64,000 nucleotides of DNA from Mesorhizobium onobrychidis (lineage in GTDB: Bacteria > Pseudomonadota > Alphaproteobacteria > Rhizobiales > Rhizobiaceae): the NCBI RefSeq assembly GCF_024707545.1, contig NZ_CP062229.1:6987501-7051500 (forward strand), in the 5' to 3' direction. A program made the translations under genes and the position numbers. Below the pieces are notes generated by a model. That model did not search any database and was not told where the DNA came from. It worked only from the letters and a program-made list of their open reading frames with translations. This document shows positions 46,570-56,919 of the stretch, in pieces; the stretch's first letter is position 1, and every line of letters begins with the position of its first letter.

Positions 46570-47717
46570 GCAGTCGGATCTTTCTCAACGATACAACCCT
46601 GCGCGACGGCGAGCAGGCACCCGGCGTTGCCTTCACTGTGGCGGAAAAGCTTGAGATCGCCGAGTCGCTTGCGGCAGCCGGCGTTCCGGAGATCGAGATC
46701 GGCACGCCGGTTATGGGCGCCGACGAAATCGACACAATTCGCGCTGCGGTTGCACGGGGCCTCCCGGTGCGGCTCACGGCCTGGTGCCGGATGACCTCGG
46801 AGGATTTCGATGCAGCGGTCGAGAGCGGCGTCCCCGCCGTCAATCTGTCGTTGCCTGCGTCGGACATCCAACTTGCCGCCAAGCTCGGCCTCGATCAGGC
46901 AGGAGCGCTCCAGCTCATCGAGCGTATGGTCGGGCGCGCAATCGCCAGCGGCTTCTTCGTCGCGGTGGGCTGCGAGGATGCTTCGCGGGCCGAGCGGGAT
47001 CATCTCGCCCGCGTTATTGAGACGGCAGCGCGCGCCGGCGCGAGCCGTGTCAGGCTGGCCGACACGGTCGGCGTCCTCGACCCCTTTTCGACCTTCGAAC
47101 TTGTCACCCAGCTCGCAGCGCAGTCTCCCGTCGACCTTGAATTCCATGCGCACAACGATCTCGGCCTCGCTACCGCCAACACGCTGGCGGCGATCCGCGC
47201 CGGCGCGCGCCATGCCTCGGTCACCGTCCTTGGACTCGGCGAGCGCGCGGGCAATGCCGCGCTGGAAGAGGTGGCCGCCGCGATGGCCGTGCTCCAGGGC
47301 GCAGATACCGGCATCGACCTGACCGCACTGCCCGCCCTGGCAGCCGAGGTGGCGCAGGCAGCCCGCCGATCGATAGCCGCCACTAAGCCGATCGTCGGGG
47401 CCGATGTTTTTGCCCATGAATCCGGCATTCACGTCGCAGGGCTGCTGAAGGACCCGCGTACATATCAGGGGCTCGATCCAGTTCTCGTGGGCCGTTGCCG
47501 GCGTATCGTCATCGGCAAGCATTCTGGCGCCACCGCGATTGCCCATGTGCTGAGCGAAAGCGGCCGCGACCTTGACCCCGATCTGGCAGCCGCGATGCTT
47601 GCCTGCGTCCGCCGCAAGGCGGCCGAGATCAAATCGAGCATCACAGCGATTCAACTGGTCGATCTCTACGACAGAATGTGCAGCGATGCGGTCGGCAGAG
47701 ATCTTGGAATCGGGTGA
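46566..47717 (+). CDS. nifV: homocitrate synthase NifV
   Basis: Condenses acetyl-CoA with 2-oxoglutarate to make homocitrate, the organic part of FeMo-cofactor. The 383-residue product has FLNDTTLRDGEQAPGVAF at the start and the metal-binding HAHNDLGLATANTL near residue 200, with HESGIHVAGLLKDPRTYQGL near 290. It starts at MSSRIFLND, coupled to nifS by ATGA. Many legume symbionts lack nifV and receive homocitrate from the plant (FEN1), so an intact nifV is notable. Isopropylmalate synthase is a relative, but length and context favour NifV. Confidence 0.92.
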   Translation: MSSRIFLNDTTLRDGEQAPGVAFTVAEKLEIAESLAAAGVPEIEIGTPVMGADEIDTIRAAVARGLPVRLTAWCRMTSEDFDAAVESGVPAVNLSLPASDIQLAAKLGLDQAGALQLIERMVGRAIASGFFVAVGCEDASRAERDHLARVIETAARAGASRVRLADTVGVLDPFSTFELVTQLAAQSPVDLEFHAHNDLGLATANTLAAIRAGARHASVTVLGLGERAGNAALEEVAAAMAVLQGADTGIDLTALPALAAEVAQAARRSIAATKPIVGADVFAHESGIHVAGLLKDPRTYQGLDPVLVGRCRRIVIGKHSGATAIAHVLSESGRDLDPDLAAAMLACVRRKAAEIKSSITAIQLVDLYDRMCSDAVGRDLGIG

Positions 47718-48138
47718 AGGTGGTGATGTCGGCTGTCCTCGCCATCATCTCAAATCGGAATAGCAGCCACGCGGCGCGAAGCAGAAGACGTTCCGCCGTC
47801 CCATCGGCTATGACGTCCAAACATTGCGGAGATCAAGGCGCGGGATACGGCCGTAGCCGGCCGGTGTCTCCATTGGTGCTGGCGACAAGACCGTGGTCCC
47901 ACCTCGGTCGGAGCCGAGCCAGGTCGAGGCCCAATGCGGAGATAGTCGCCCATCCCGCTCTACACGGTACTGCGGCCATTGACGCCCGTGCGCCACGCCC
48001 GGCCACCGGATGCACAGCCTTGTCGACGAAGCGATTACCTCGCTGGCTCAGCCCATCTCGTCCATCAAGTTGCGGATTTCGGCTGCAGATCAGAGTTTTT
48101 CGTATCTGGCCCACAGTTTTCCGACAAGGGAGAATGCA
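47718..48138. other. gap between nifV and nifW
   Basis: About 420 bp without a recognised gene. A plus-strand frame is open from 48010 into nifW, but the homology starts only at MTCSADGRPI. No -24/-12 promoter was found, so nifW probably depends on read-through from iscN. Confidence 0.4.
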
Positions 48139-48519
48139 ATGACTTGTTCCGCTGACGGCCGTCCCATCGATGCCACCGATATCCTCACGCGACTGAAAGG
48201 CCTGTCGTCCGCGGAGGAGTTCTTTGCTGTCCTTGGCGTCTCCTATGATCCAAAGGTGCTCAATGTCTCACGGCTCCATATCATGAAGCGCGTGGGCCAA
48301 TACCTTGCCGAGGAAGATTTCTCCGGTCTGCCCGACCAGGTGATCGCCGCGCGCGTACGCGCCATGCTGGAACGCGCCTTCGAGGATTTCGCGGTATCCT
48401 CGCCACTCACGCACCGGGTCTTCAAGGTGCTCAAAGATCACGATCCGGATAGGCCTTGCACGACAGGCCGCGCCTTCGTTCCTTTCGATTCCGTCCTGAA
48501 GCGGTTCGGCAGGGAATAA
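48139..48519 (+). CDS. nifW: nitrogenase stabilising/protective protein NifW
   Basis: Small cytoplasmic protein that helps protect or mature the MoFe protein under oxygen; exact role not settled. The 126-residue product has SSAEEFFAVLGVSYDPKVLN, HIMKRVGQYL and the C-terminal FVPFDSVLKRFG. The ATG is preceded by AGGGAG; upstream in-frame codons to 48010 lack homology and are excluded. Last gene of the iscN-nifS-nifV-nifW run, about 420 bp after nifV. Confidence 0.93.
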   Translation: MTCSADGRPIDATDILTRLKGLSSAEEFFAVLGVSYDPKVLNVSRLHIMKRVGQYLAEEDFSGLPDQVIAARVRAMLERAFEDFAVSSPLTHRVFKVLKDHDPDRPCTTGRAFVPFDSVLKRFGRE

Positions 48520-48544
48520 ACGCGACATAGTTGCGACGCGACAA

Positions 48545-48560
48545 TGTCAAGAAGTCGACA
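48545..48560. promoter_or_regulatory. NifA upstream activator site (fixA)
   Basis: TGTCAAGAAGTCGACA matches TGT-N10-ACA exactly, 71 bp before the -24 element. Confidence 0.85.
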
Positions 48561-48629
48561 AATTCGGGATCGCAACGGCGCCTTCCGAATTGAGCAGGCC
48601 CAACTCAAGGGAATAGGGCCGCAAAACAC

Positions 48630-48647
48630 TTGGCACGAATGATGCTG
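48630..48647 (+). promoter_or_regulatory. sigma54 promoter of fixABCX
   Basis: TTGGCACGAATGATGCTG: TGGCACG and GC at 10-bp spacing, about 53 bp before fixA. Confidence 0.85.
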
Positions 48648-48699
48648 CCAAGAACTCGCACCGCCAGCCCGCATCGGGATAACAGCGTAGAGAACGCCA

Positions 48700-49548
48700 A
48701 TGCACATCGTCGTCAGCATCAAGCAGGTGCCGGACTCGGCACAGATACGGGTCCATCCGGTGACGAACACCATCATGCGCCAGGGTGTGCCAACCATCAT
48801 CAACCCTTACGACCTATTCGCCCTCGAAGAAGCACTTAGGCTACGCGACGCGTATGGTGGGGAGGTTACCGTGCTCACTATGGGTCCACCCATGGCAGAG
48901 GACTCCCTGCGCAAGGCGCTCGGCTACGGCGCTGATCGCGCGGTGCTTTTGACCGACCGCTATTTTGCCGGTTCCGACACACTGGCGACTTCCTTTGCTC
49001 TTTCCCAGGCAATCGCGAAAATTGGCGAGACGTTCGGCCCGCCGGACGTGGTCTTCACGGGCAAACAGACGATAGACGGCGACACCGCCCAAGTCGGGCC
49101 CGGCATAGCCAAGCGTCTCGATCTTGTGCAACTCACCTATGTCGCGAAAATCGCCTCCATTGATCTTGCTGCTCGCGAGATCACGGTCGAGCGCCGTTGC
49201 GAGGGCGGCACCCAGAAGCTGAAGAGCAGCCTGCCTTGCCTCATCACCATGCTGGAAGGCACAAACGAGATGCGCCGGGGCTCGGTCGAAGACGCATTGT
49301 GCGCCGCGCGCAGCCGGATTGTGAAATGGAGTGCGGCCGAGGCCGGCATTGAGGACCTCACCAAATGCGGCTTGCGCGGCTCGCCGACGGTCGTCAAACG
49401 CGTTTTCGCCCCTACCGCGCGGTCGGAAAAGGCGGCGCAAATTGACACGGCCGAGAAGACGCTGCGCGATCTCGCCGACGAACTGATTGTTGCAATTTTC
49501 ACCCGCCAGCCGGCACTGGAACCGGAACTCGCCTTCGAAGGCGCCTGA
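48700..49548 (+). CDS. fixA: electron-transfer flavoprotein beta-type subunit FixA
   Basis: With FixB forms an electron-bifurcating flavoprotein that passes low-potential electrons to nitrogenase through FixCX. The 282-residue product has MHIVVSIKQVPDSAQIRVHP, DLFALEEALRLRDAYGGEVT and FTGKQTIDGDTAQVGPGIAK, typical of ETF beta. First gene of fixABCX, downstream of a NifA site and sigma54 promoter; 18 bp before fixB. Confidence 0.96.
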   Translation: MHIVVSIKQVPDSAQIRVHPVTNTIMRQGVPTIINPYDLFALEEALRLRDAYGGEVTVLTMGPPMAEDSLRKALGYGADRAVLLTDRYFAGSDTLATSFALSQAIAKIGETFGPPDVVFTGKQTIDGDTAQVGPGIAKRLDLVQLTYVAKIASIDLAAREITVERRCEGGTQKLKSSLPCLITMLEGTNEMRRGSVEDALCAARSRIVKWSAAEAGIEDLTKCGLRGSPTVVKRVFAPTARSEKAAQIDTAEKTLRDLADELIVAIFTRQPALEPELAFEGA

Positions 49549-49566
49549 CGGCAAGGAGCAGACCAT

Positions 49567-50676
49567 ATGTCGAGCGCGAACCCAGACACCCCCCGCCCGC
49601 CCGCCGGCCGTGCCGGGATGAAGAAGGAGCTGCCCGAGCGTTTCAGGGACTATCGGCACGTTTGGGTTTTCATCGAGCTCGAACGCGGCCAGGTCCACCC
49701 CGTGTCCTTCGAACTGCTTGGTGAGGGCCGCAAGCTAGCAGATAAACTTGGCGTCCAGCTCGCGGGCGTTGTGCTCGGACCGCCGGAAGAAGCCACCCAG
49801 AACGCAGTTGCCGAAGCTTTCGCCTATGGCGCCGACCTTGTCTACTTCATCGATGCCCCCCTGCTCGCCGACTATCGGAATGAGCCTTTCACCAAGGCGA
49901 TGACGGATCTGGTTGATACTTACAAACCCGAGATCCTGCTTCTCGGTGCGACCACGCTCGGCAGGGATCTCGCCGGGTCCGTCGCGACGACCTTGCTGAC
50001 AGGGCTCACGGCCGACTGCACCGAACTGGACGTTGATGCCGATGGTTCGCTCGCAGCGACCCGTCCGACTTTTGGGGGATCCTTGCTATGCACGATCTAC
50101 ACGCTCAACTACCGGCCGCAGATGGCGACGGTGCGACCGAGGGTCATGCCCATGCCGCAGCGGGCGGACAGAGGGATCGGGCGTGTCATCACGCACAAGT
50201 TGTCGCTGGTCGAGCATGAAATCGTCACCAAAGTCCTTGGCTTCCTGCCGGATAGCCAGTCGGGCACGGCCAATCTCGCCTATGCCGATGTGGTGGTTGC
50301 GGGAGGGCTCGGTCTCGGCGGGGCGGAGAACCTGCAGCTTGTGAAGAGTCTCGCGCGAGCGATCGGCGCCGAATTTGGCTGTTCGCGGCCGCTGGTCCAA
50401 AAGGGCTGGATGCCGGCCGATCGGCAGATCGGCCAGACTGGCAAGACAATCCGGCCGAAGCTTTACATAGCGGCTGGTATTTCCGGCGCGATCCAGCACC
50501 GCGTTGGAGTTGAGGCAGCCGATCTCATCGTGGCCATCAACACCGACCCGAACGCTCCGATTTTCGATTTCGCTCACCTCGGGATCGTCACCGATGCGGT
50601 CCGCTTCCTGCCCGCGCTGACCGAGGCCTTCACCCGGCGGCTGTCACCGCACAGTCGCGACAAGCTTGCGAGCTAA
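49567..50676 (+). CDS. fixB: electron-transfer flavoprotein alpha-type subunit FixB
   Basis: FAD-binding partner of FixA. The 369-residue product ends with the ETF alpha FAD domain: [40 protein letters not shown] and [20 protein letters not shown]. The N-terminal half contains [26 protein letters not shown] precedes the ATG. 11 bp separate it from fixC. Confidence 0.96.
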   Translation: MSSANPDTPRPPAGRAGMKKELPERFRDYRHVWVFIELERGQVHPVSFELLGEGRKLADKLGVQLAGVVLGPPEEATQNAVAEAFAYGADLVYFIDAPLLADYRNEPFTKAMTDLVDTYKPEILLLGATTLGRDLAGSVATTLLTGLTADCTELDVDADGSLAATRPTFGGSLLCTIYTLNYRPQMATVRPRVMPMPQRADRGIGRVITHKLSLVEHEIVTKVLGFLPDSQSGTANLAYADVVVAGGLGLGGAENLQLVKSLARAIGAEFGCSRPLVQKGWMPADRQIGQTGKTIRPKLYIAAGISGAIQHRVGVEAADLIVAINTDPNAPIFDFAHLGIVTDAVRFLPALTEAFTRRLSPHSRDKLAS

Positions 50677-50687
50677 GGGAGATGGAG

Positions 50688-51995
50688 ATGATCAACGAAG
50701 AGTTCGACGCCATTGTCATCGGGGCCGGCATGTCCGGGAACGCAGCTGCTTACACCATGGCAAGCGACGGCTTGAAGGTACTCCAGTTGGAGCGAGGTGA
50801 ATATCCGGGCTCCAAGAATGTCCAGGGCGCCATCATGTACGCGAACATGTTGGAGAAGATCATCCCGGACTTCCGGGATGATGCACCGCTCGAGCGGCAT
50901 CTGGTCGAACAACGCCTATGGGTGATGGACGAGACCTCCCACACCGGGATTCACTATCGGTCGGAGGACTTCAATGAGGTGAAGCCCAATCGCTATACGA
51001 TCATCCGTGCCCAGTTCGATAAATGGTTTTCGCGCAGGGTGCGCGAGGCCGGCGCGACGGTTCTGTGCGAGACGACCGTGACGGAACTCGTGCGTGACGA
51101 CAAGGGCAAGGTGATCGGGGTCTGGACAGATCGGGCCGGCGGAGCGATCTACGCGGACGTCGTGGTTCTTGCAGAAGGTGTCTGCGGGCTGCTTGGCACG
51201 CGAGGCGGCCTGCGCAAGATGCTGAAGCCGGAAGCCGTGGCGCTGGCCGTCAAGGAAATGCATTTCTTGCCCGAAGAGGTCATTGAGCAGCGGTTCGGCG
51301 TCAAAGGGAGTGAAGGCTGCGTGATCGAGGCCGTCGGTACGATATCCCACGGAATGGCCGGGCTCGGGTTCCTCTACACCAACAAGGAATCGATCTCACT
51401 GGGGATCGGCTGCCTCGTTTCGGATTTCACCGCGAAGATGGAGAGCCCTTACGCCCTCCTGGACGCGCTAAAAAACCATCCTTCGATCCGGCCGCTGATC
51501 GCCGGTTCGGAGGTGAAAGAATACGCGGCGCATCTCATTCCTGAAGGTGGCTACAAGGCAATTCCGCAGCTCTTTGGCGACGGTTGGGTCGTTGTTGGCG
51601 ATGCTGCGCAATTGAACAACGCCATTCACCGCGAGGGTTCGAACCTCGCCATGACCTCCGGTCGCATTGCGGCTGAGGCTATCATCCAGGTCAAGAGACG
51701 CAACGATCCTATGACCAAACGGAACCTCGCCCTATACAAAACGATGCTGGATGAATCCTTCGTGGTGAAGGACCTGCGGAAATACAAAGACATGCCAGCC
51801 TTACTCCATAATAACGCCGGCAATTTCTTCACGACCTACCCACGGTTAATGTCGCAAGCCGCGCAGAACTTCATGCGTGTCGACGGCACGCCAAAGATCG
51901 AGAAGGAAAAAGCTACCACGGCAGCCTTCATCAAGGCGCGATCGCGGTTGGGGCTGGTCAGCGACGCGATCCGCCTGGCATTGGCGTGGCGGTGA
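50688..51995 (+). CDS. fixC: FixC flavoprotein, quinone-oxidoreductase type
   Basis: FAD protein of the FixABCX complex, related to ETF-ubiquinone oxidoreductase; takes electrons from FixAB and splits them between quinone and the low-potential path. The 435-residue product begins with the FAD motif [20 protein letters not shown] and contains [20 protein letters not shown] near the second FAD region. I start at [10 protein letters not shown]; an ATG two codons earlier is equally possible. 13 bp before fixX. Confidence 0.95.
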   Translation: MINEEFDAIVIGAGMSGNAAAYTMASDGLKVLQLERGEYPGSKNVQGAIMYANMLEKIIPDFRDDAPLERHLVEQRLWVMDETSHTGIHYRSEDFNEVKPNRYTIIRAQFDKWFSRRVREAGATVLCETTVTELVRDDKGKVIGVWTDRAGGAIYADVVVLAEGVCGLLGTRGGLRKMLKPEAVALAVKEMHFLPEEVIEQRFGVKGSEGCVIEAVGTISHGMAGLGFLYTNKESISLGIGCLVSDFTAKMESPYALLDALKNHPSIRPLIAGSEVKEYAAHLIPEGGYKAIPQLFGDGWVVVGDAAQLNNAIHREGSNLAMTSGRIAAEAIIQVKRRNDPMTKRNLALYKTMLDESFVVKDLRKYKDMPALLHNNAGNFFTTYPRLMSQAAQNFMRVDGTPKIEKEKATTAAFIKARSRLGLVSDAIRLALAWR

Positions 51996-52008
51996 GGTAC
52001 TGACGAAC

Positions 52009-52308
52009 ATGACGAACCCAGTGACGAAATTTCGCGTCGAGGACAAGCTTTACCAGAACCGCTATCTGGTGGACTCCGGCCGTCCGCATATAAAGGTGCG
52101 ACCGCACGAGCAACCAAGCGCGAATCTGCTCGCGCTGACCCGCGTCTGTCCAGCGAAATGCTACGAGTTGAACGACAAAGGTCAGGTTGAAATCACCGCC
52201 GATGGCTGCATGGAGTGCGGCACCTGCCGCATCTTGTGCGAGACCAGCGGCGAGATCGAATGGAACTATCCGCGCGGTGGCTTCGGGGTACTCTTCAAGT
52301 TCGGATGA
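52009..52308 (+). CDS. fixX: ferredoxin-like protein FixX
   Basis: Iron-sulfur subunit of the FixABCX complex. The 99-residue product has [12 protein letters not shown] and [20 protein letters not shown], the family's [4Fe-4S] cysteines, and ends [13 protein letters not shown] as expected. The start [13 protein letters not shown] is preceded by GAGG. Last gene of fixABCX; nifA starts 158 bp downstream and may share the transcript. Confidence 0.95.
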   Translation: MTNPVTKFRVEDKLYQNRYLVDSGRPHIKVRPHEQPSANLLALTRVCPAKCYELNDKGQVEITADGCMECGTCRILCETSGEIEWNYPRGGFGVLFKFG

Positions 52309-52466
52309 TCGGCGTCCGCACCGTTTGATGGGTGCGCACCTGTGTACTCCTGAAGTTACGACCAAGCGCCAACCCTTCCCTGGCAAGGGAGCGGGTGAAC
52401 ACTGTGCTTGAAATGCAAAAGGCGCTTGGGAGGAGCATTCGGGACCACAACTCCTGAGGTGTTTCC

Positions 52467-54236
52467 ATGGCTCACATACCGCTGGATCGCGTTAACGAAG
52501 TAGGACCTCGAGACACCCGCCGCGAACCGGGCAGCGATGCGCTGTCCCATGCAAATATCTGGCTCAGGGGAATCTACGAGATATCGAAGGCCCTGACCGC
52601 TCCGTCGCGGCTGGAGATTACGCTTGCCAATGCCGCGAATATACTCCCATCGTTCGTGCAAATGCGTCACGGAGCAATCGTTGTACTGGACGCTGAAGGT
52701 GATCCAGAGATTGCCGCGAGTGCTGGAGACGCCGATACCGCCCGATCAGGCACACACCCCATCGTACCACAGGCCGTGATAGACCACATCGTCGCTACGG
52801 GGACGCGGCTCATGATACCGGACGTCAGCACGTCCGAGCTATTTCAGGCTGACCCTGAAACATATCCCAGCGGCAATTCCCTCCCAATTGCCTTTATTGG
52901 CATCCCGGTGAAGGCTGAGCATAAGATCCTTGGGGTCTTGTCGCTCGACCGCGTAAGGGACAGCCCCACCGGCTCCCTCTACGATGAGGACATAGGGTTC
53001 CTGACGATGGTCGCCAACCTCGTCGGCCGAACTGTTCGCCTCCATCGCGCCCTGACTACGGATCGTGAGCGGCGCGTCGATTCGCAATGGACACTGGAGA
53101 ATTCGTCCGATGAGGACAGGACCGACTCCGTCCCGCATCCGCCTGTCAAAATGGAGGGGATCATCGGGGAAAGTCCCGCACTCAAGCAGGTGCTCGAAAC
53201 CGTATCGATAATTGCAAGGACGAATTCTACCGTGCTTCTGCGGGGCGAAAGCGGCACGGGCAAGGAATTTTTTGCGCAGGCCATCCATAAGCTCTCACGT
53301 CGGAGGAGGAAACCTTTCGTCAAATTGAACTGCGCCGCACTGTCTGAAAGCGTTCTGGAGTCGGAGCTGTTCGGGCATGAAAAAGGTGCCTTCACAGGGG
53401 CCATCTCGCAGCGCGCCGGCCGCTTTGAACTGGCGAATGGCGGAACGCTGCTACTGGACGAAATCGGCGAGATTTCGCCTGCCTTTCAAGCCAAGCTGTT
53501 GCGCGTCTTGCAGGAAGGCGAACTGGAGCGTGTCGGCGGCACCAAGACGCTACAGGTGGACGTCCGTCTCATATGCGCCACCAATAGGGACCTCGAGACG
53601 GCCGTTGTAAACGGGGGGTTCAGGGCCGACCTTTATTTTCGCATCAATGTGGTGCCAATCATCCTGCCTCCGCTCCGAGAGCGACCCGGGGATATTCCGC
53701 GCCTTGCGAACGCCTTCCTAGATCGATTCAACAAGGAGAACCATCGCGAACTCGCCTTCGCGCCGTCGGCGCTGGAGCTGATCTCGCAATGCTATTTCCC
53801 CGGTAACGTCCGCGAGTTGGAGAACTGCGTGCAAAGGACGGCCACGCTAGCGCGTTCAAGGACAATCGCTCCGTCGGATTTTGCCTGCAACAATAACCAA
53901 TGCCTGTCTTGGCTCCTCTGGAAAAGAGCTGATCATTCGCACGGCGGCAATACCGGCGACGAGCGGGCTCGAAGCAACATTACGCCCGTTGGATCGCGGA
54001 TGCCGGCCGGGCGCTTCGCCGACCCACAGGATAGCGTATTGCCTCATACGGCCGACGCTCCAAACGATCCCGCTTTTCCTGCAACAGGCCCGCGCCTGAC
54101 GGAACGCGACCGGCTGATCGAAGCGATGGAGAAGGTCGGCTGGGTTCAGGCCAAGGCCGCTCGTATCCTCGGCGTCACGCCGCGGCAGGTCGGATACGCT
54201 CTGCGCCGACATAATATCGAGGTGAAGAAATTCTAG
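52467..54236 (+). CDS. nifA: NifA, sigma54-dependent activator of nif genes
   Basis: Enhancer-binding protein that binds TGT-N10-ACA and opens sigma54 promoters. The 589-residue product has an N-terminal GAF domain (about 35-190), an AAA+ domain (about 230-460) with GESGTGKEFFAQAI, GAFTGA in HEKGAFTGAISQRAG, and DEIGEISPAFQAKLL, and a C-terminal helix-turn-helix (AKAARILGVTPRQVGYALRR). The oxygen-sensing linker C-X11-C-X19-C-X4-C is exactly present, ending CNNNQC, so activity should need low oxygen. Position after fixABCX and before nifB is that of nifA2 in Mesorhizobium. It has no -24/-12 promoter of its own that I can see. Confidence 0.96.
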   Translation: MAHIPLDRVNEVGPRDTRREPGSDALSHANIWLRGIYEISKALTAPSRLEITLANAANILPSFVQMRHGAIVVLDAEGDPEIAASAGDADTARSGTHPIVPQAVIDHIVATGTRLMIPDVSTSELFQADPETYPSGNSLPIAFIGIPVKAEHKILGVLSLDRVRDSPTGSLYDEDIGFLTMVANLVGRTVRLHRALTTDRERRVDSQWTLENSSDEDRTDSVPHPPVKMEGIIGESPALKQVLETVSIIARTNSTVLLRGESGTGKEFFAQAIHKLSRRRRKPFVKLNCAALSESVLESELFGHEKGAFTGAISQRAGRFELANGGTLLLDEIGEISPAFQAKLLRVLQEGELERVGGTKTLQVDVRLICATNRDLETAVVNGGFRADLYFRINVVPIILPPLRERPGDIPRLANAFLDRFNKENHRELAFAPSALELISQCYFPGNVRELENCVQRTATLARSRTIAPSDFACNNNQCLSWLLWKRADHSHGGNTGDERARSNITPVGSRMPAGRFADPQDSVLPHTADAPNDPAFPATGPRLTERDRLIEAMEKVGWVQAKAARILGVTPRQVGYALRRHNIEVKKF

Positions 54237-54420
54237 ATCTAGCGTCCTCGTGACGTCGAGAACAGGACCCTGCGCCAGGTTTCGCGAACCTGTCGGAGCC
54301 CGAGCCAAAGCTACGCGAGCGTGTGACGATCGTCACGAGGCGATCACGGGTGAAAGGATCGACTTTCTCTCTCGGATCATGTCGGCCGGAGTCGTCTTCC
54401 TCACGTTGTGTGCGTAGCAC

Positions 54421-54436
54421 TGTCGGAGCTCCGACA
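54421..54436. promoter_or_regulatory. NifA upstream activator site (nifB)
   Basis: TGTCGGAGCTCCGACA, a perfect palindrome matching TGT-N10-ACA, 73 bp before the -24 element. Confidence 0.9.
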
Positions 54437-54506
54437 AAGTTATGTCGGGGCAACCCCACGATGTCCGACGCGGAAGCCAATTCGTAATCTAGCGGCACCT
54501 TTTGAG

Positions 54507-54523
54507 TTGGCATTGCGCTTGCG
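54507..54523 (+). promoter_or_regulatory. sigma54 promoter of nifB operon
   Basis: TTGGCATTGCGCTTGCG: TGGCA, and TTGC at the right spacing, 39 bp before nifB. Confidence 0.85.
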
Positions 54524-54561
54524 CTTTGAACGGCGACGTTAACCCGCAACGGAGCCGTTCA

Positions 54562-56040
54562 ATGTCCGCACCGGTAATTTCGGTTGAGAGCCTGACCGGC
54601 AGGTTGTCCGACCAGCTGCTGGCGAGCGCGGACTCGGGTGGCTGCGCATCTTCCTCCTGCGGCTCGTCGACAAGGCCGGACGATGTTGATCCGGCTATCT
54701 GGGACAAAATCAAGGATCACCCGTGCTTTTCAGAAGAGGCGCATCACTATTTCGCGCGCATGCACGTCGCGGTCGCACCGGCCTGCAATGTCCAGTGCAA
54801 CTACTGCAATCGTAAATATGACTGCGCCAACGAAAGCCGGCCCGGGGTAGTGTCGGAAAAGCTGACGCCCGACCAGGCGGTACGCAAGGTGATCGCGGTC
54901 GCCAACGAGGTACCGCAGCTTTCCGTGCTTGGCATCGCCGGACCGGGCGATGCCTGTTACGACTGGGAGAAGACGAAGGCAACATTCGAACGCGTCGCCA
55001 GGCAAATCCCCGACGTCAAACTTTGCGTATCTACCAACGGGCTCGCGCTGCCAGACCACGTCGACGAGCTTGCGGACATGAATGTCGATCACGTGACGAT
55101 CACCATCAACATGGTCGATCCGGAAGTCGGGGCAAAGATCTATCCCTGGATCTTTCACGACCATCGCCGCTACGTCGGCATCCAAGCCGCCAGGATTTTG
55201 CACGAGCGGCAGATGCTGGGCTTGGAGATGCTGAGCGCGCGCGGCATCCTCACCAAAATCAATTCGGTGATGATCCCTGGCGTGAACGATCAGCACCTGA
55301 TTGAGGTGAACAAGTTGGTCAAGCAACGAGGCGCGTTCCTGCACAACGTCATGCCTCTGATCTCGGACCCGGCGCACGGCACGCACTACGGACTGACCGG
55401 GCAGCGCGGCCCAAATGCAATGGAGATGAAGGCTCTTCAGGATCGTCTTGAAGGCGGCGCCAAGTTGATGCGCCACTGCCGGCAGTGCCGGGCAGATGCC
55501 GTCGGCCTGCTCGGCGAGGATCGTGGCCAGGAATTCACACTCGACCAGATTCCCAGCGAGCTCACGTACGATGCCAGCAAGCGCGAAACCTATCGGGAGC
55601 TGGTCGCGGACGAGCGTCGCGATCACCTGGCGGCCAGGAGCGAAGCGATCGGAATGGTCAAGATAGCGAGCTCCGGCAAGTCCCTCCTCGTCGCGGTGGC
55701 GACTAAGGGCGGCGGCCGCGTCAATGAACACTTCGGCCATGCCAAAGAATTCCAAGTGTATGAAGCCTCGCCGACAGGGATCAACTTTGTCGGGCACCGC
55801 AAGGTTGAGCAGTATTGCCTTGGCGGTTGGGGCGAGAATGCCACTCTCGACGGCGTCATCGCTGCGCTGGAAGGGATAGACTTCGTGCTTTGCGCCAAGA
55901 TTGGACATTGCCCCAAGGATCAGCTCGCGGACGCCGGTATCCGAGCAACCGACGCTTACGGTCATGACTACATTGAGACGGCAATCGGCGCCATTTACGC
56001 CGCCGAGTCTGGCGTCCCGGCACTCACGGCGACCGCCTGA
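54562..56040 (+). CDS. nifB: NifB, radical-SAM FeMo-cofactor core synthase
   Basis: Makes NifB-co, the [8Fe-9S-C] core of FeMo-cofactor. The 492-residue product has the radical-SAM motif C-X3-C-X2-C in [17 protein letters not shown] (near residue 77) and [14 protein letters not shown], and a C-terminal NifX-like domain (about 385-490) with [21 protein letters not shown] start at [13 protein letters not shown]; the frame from 54502 lies within the promoter region. First gene of nifB-fdxN-nifZ-nifT and probably of the SIR2/ABC genes behind. Confidence 0.97.
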   Translation: MSAPVISVESLTGRLSDQLLASADSGGCASSSCGSSTRPDDVDPAIWDKIKDHPCFSEEAHHYFARMHVAVAPACNVQCNYCNRKYDCANESRPGVVSEKLTPDQAVRKVIAVANEVPQLSVLGIAGPGDACYDWEKTKATFERVARQIPDVKLCVSTNGLALPDHVDELADMNVDHVTITINMVDPEVGAKIYPWIFHDHRRYVGIQAARILHERQMLGLEMLSARGILTKINSVMIPGVNDQHLIEVNKLVKQRGAFLHNVMPLISDPAHGTHYGLTGQRGPNAMEMKALQDRLEGGAKLMRHCRQCRADAVGLLGEDRGQEFTLDQIPSELTYDASKRETYRELVADERRDHLAARSEAIGMVKIASSGKSLLVAVATKGGGRVNEHFGHAKEFQVYEASPTGINFVGHRKVEQYCLGGWGENATLDGVIAALEGIDFVLCAKIGHCPKDQLADAGIRATDAYGHDYIETAIGAIYAAESGVPALTATA

Positions 56041-56072
56041 GCCGTCTTATTCCACTCGAACCAGGAGTCAAA

Positions 56073-56267
56073 ATGGCTTTCAAGATCATCGCATCCCAAT
56101 GCACGCAATGCGGCGCCTGCGAATTCGAATGCCCATCCGGTGCGATCAAGTTCAAAGGCGAGAGCTACGTGGTCGAGCCGCAGAAATGCACCGAATGCGA
56201 GGGAGCCTTCGAGACGCAGCAATGTGCCTCGGTATGTCCGGTGCCGAAGACCTGCATTCCTGCCTGA
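56073..56267 (+). CDS. fdxN: 2[4Fe-4S] ferredoxin FdxN
   Basis: Small bacterial-type ferredoxin needed for nitrogen fixation in Sinorhizobium meliloti and likely a donor to nitrogenase or NifB. The 64-residue product has [14 protein letters not shown] and [18 protein letters not shown], the second with the insertion usual in FdxN. GAG-rich leader precedes the ATG. 32 bp after nifB. Confidence 0.94.
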   Translation: MAFKIIASQCTQCGACEFECPSGAIKFKGESYVVEPQKCTECEGAFETQQCASVCPVPKTCIPA

Positions 56268-56351
56268 CCCCAATCAGGCTCCCGCATAGCGGCTGCCTCG
56301 GGGGGCCTGCGAACATCAACAACTGTAGCCTCAAAGAAACAAGGAACCGCC

Positions 56352-56672
56352 ATGTGGCTCGCACGCGAACAGGAGGTGGAAATCCACAGGCCTCCCCGAT
56401 TTAGGCCGGGAGAGCGGGTCCGTGCCATTCGTCACATAAAGAATGACGGCACCTATCCTGGCAGGGAGATCGGCGAAAATCTCGTGCGCAAGGGTGAAGA
56501 GGGCTATGTGCGGGACATTGGCACCTTTCTACAGCAGTTCTTCATCTATGCGGTCGAATGGATCGACCGTGGCACCGTCGTCGGCATGCGAGCGCGTGAA
56601 TTGATGAGCCTCGACAAAGCCGACGCTCCCTGCAGTGCCGAAGAAAACACGAAGCAAGGAACGGCCGGATGA
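56352..56672 (+). CDS. nifZ: NifZ, nitrogenase P-cluster maturation protein
   Basis: Helps form the second P-cluster of the MoFe protein. The 106-residue product has FRPGERVRAIRHIKNDGTYP and KGEEGYVRDIGTFLQQFFIY, both family hallmarks. The stop overlaps the nifT start (ATGA). Confidence 0.93.
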   Translation: MWLAREQEVEIHRPPRFRPGERVRAIRHIKNDGTYPGREIGENLVRKGEEGYVRDIGTFLQQFFIYAVEWIDRGTVVGMRARELMSLDKADAPCSAEENTKQGTAG

Positions 56673-56881
56673 AAGTAATGATCCGCAGGACCGATGCCGG
56701 GTTGTCAGCGTATGTCCCCAAAAAGGATCTCGAAGAGCCGATTATCAAGTTCGAGAACCAAGATTTGTGGGGCGGGGTCGTAACGCTCAGGAACGGCTGG
56801 CGGCTCCTCTTACCCGATCTTCCGCCACATACGCGTCTGCCGATCACCGTCGAGGCAAGGAAGCTTTCCGACGAGGACTAA
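56669..56881 (+). CDS. nifT: NifT/FixU protein
   Basis: Small conserved nif protein of unknown biochemical role. The 70-residue product has MKVMIRRTDAGLSAYVPKKD, FENQDLWGGVVTLRNGWRL and LPITVEARKL. It is translation-coupled to nifZ. 38 bp before the SIR2-like gene. Confidence 0.93.
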   Translation: MKVMIRRTDAGLSAYVPKKDLEEPIIKFENQDLWGGVVTLRNGWRLLLPDLPPHTRLPITVEARKLSDED

Positions 56882-56919
56882 TCCTGCCCCTTAATGAGAG
56901 GCATCGAGAGGAAACGAGC

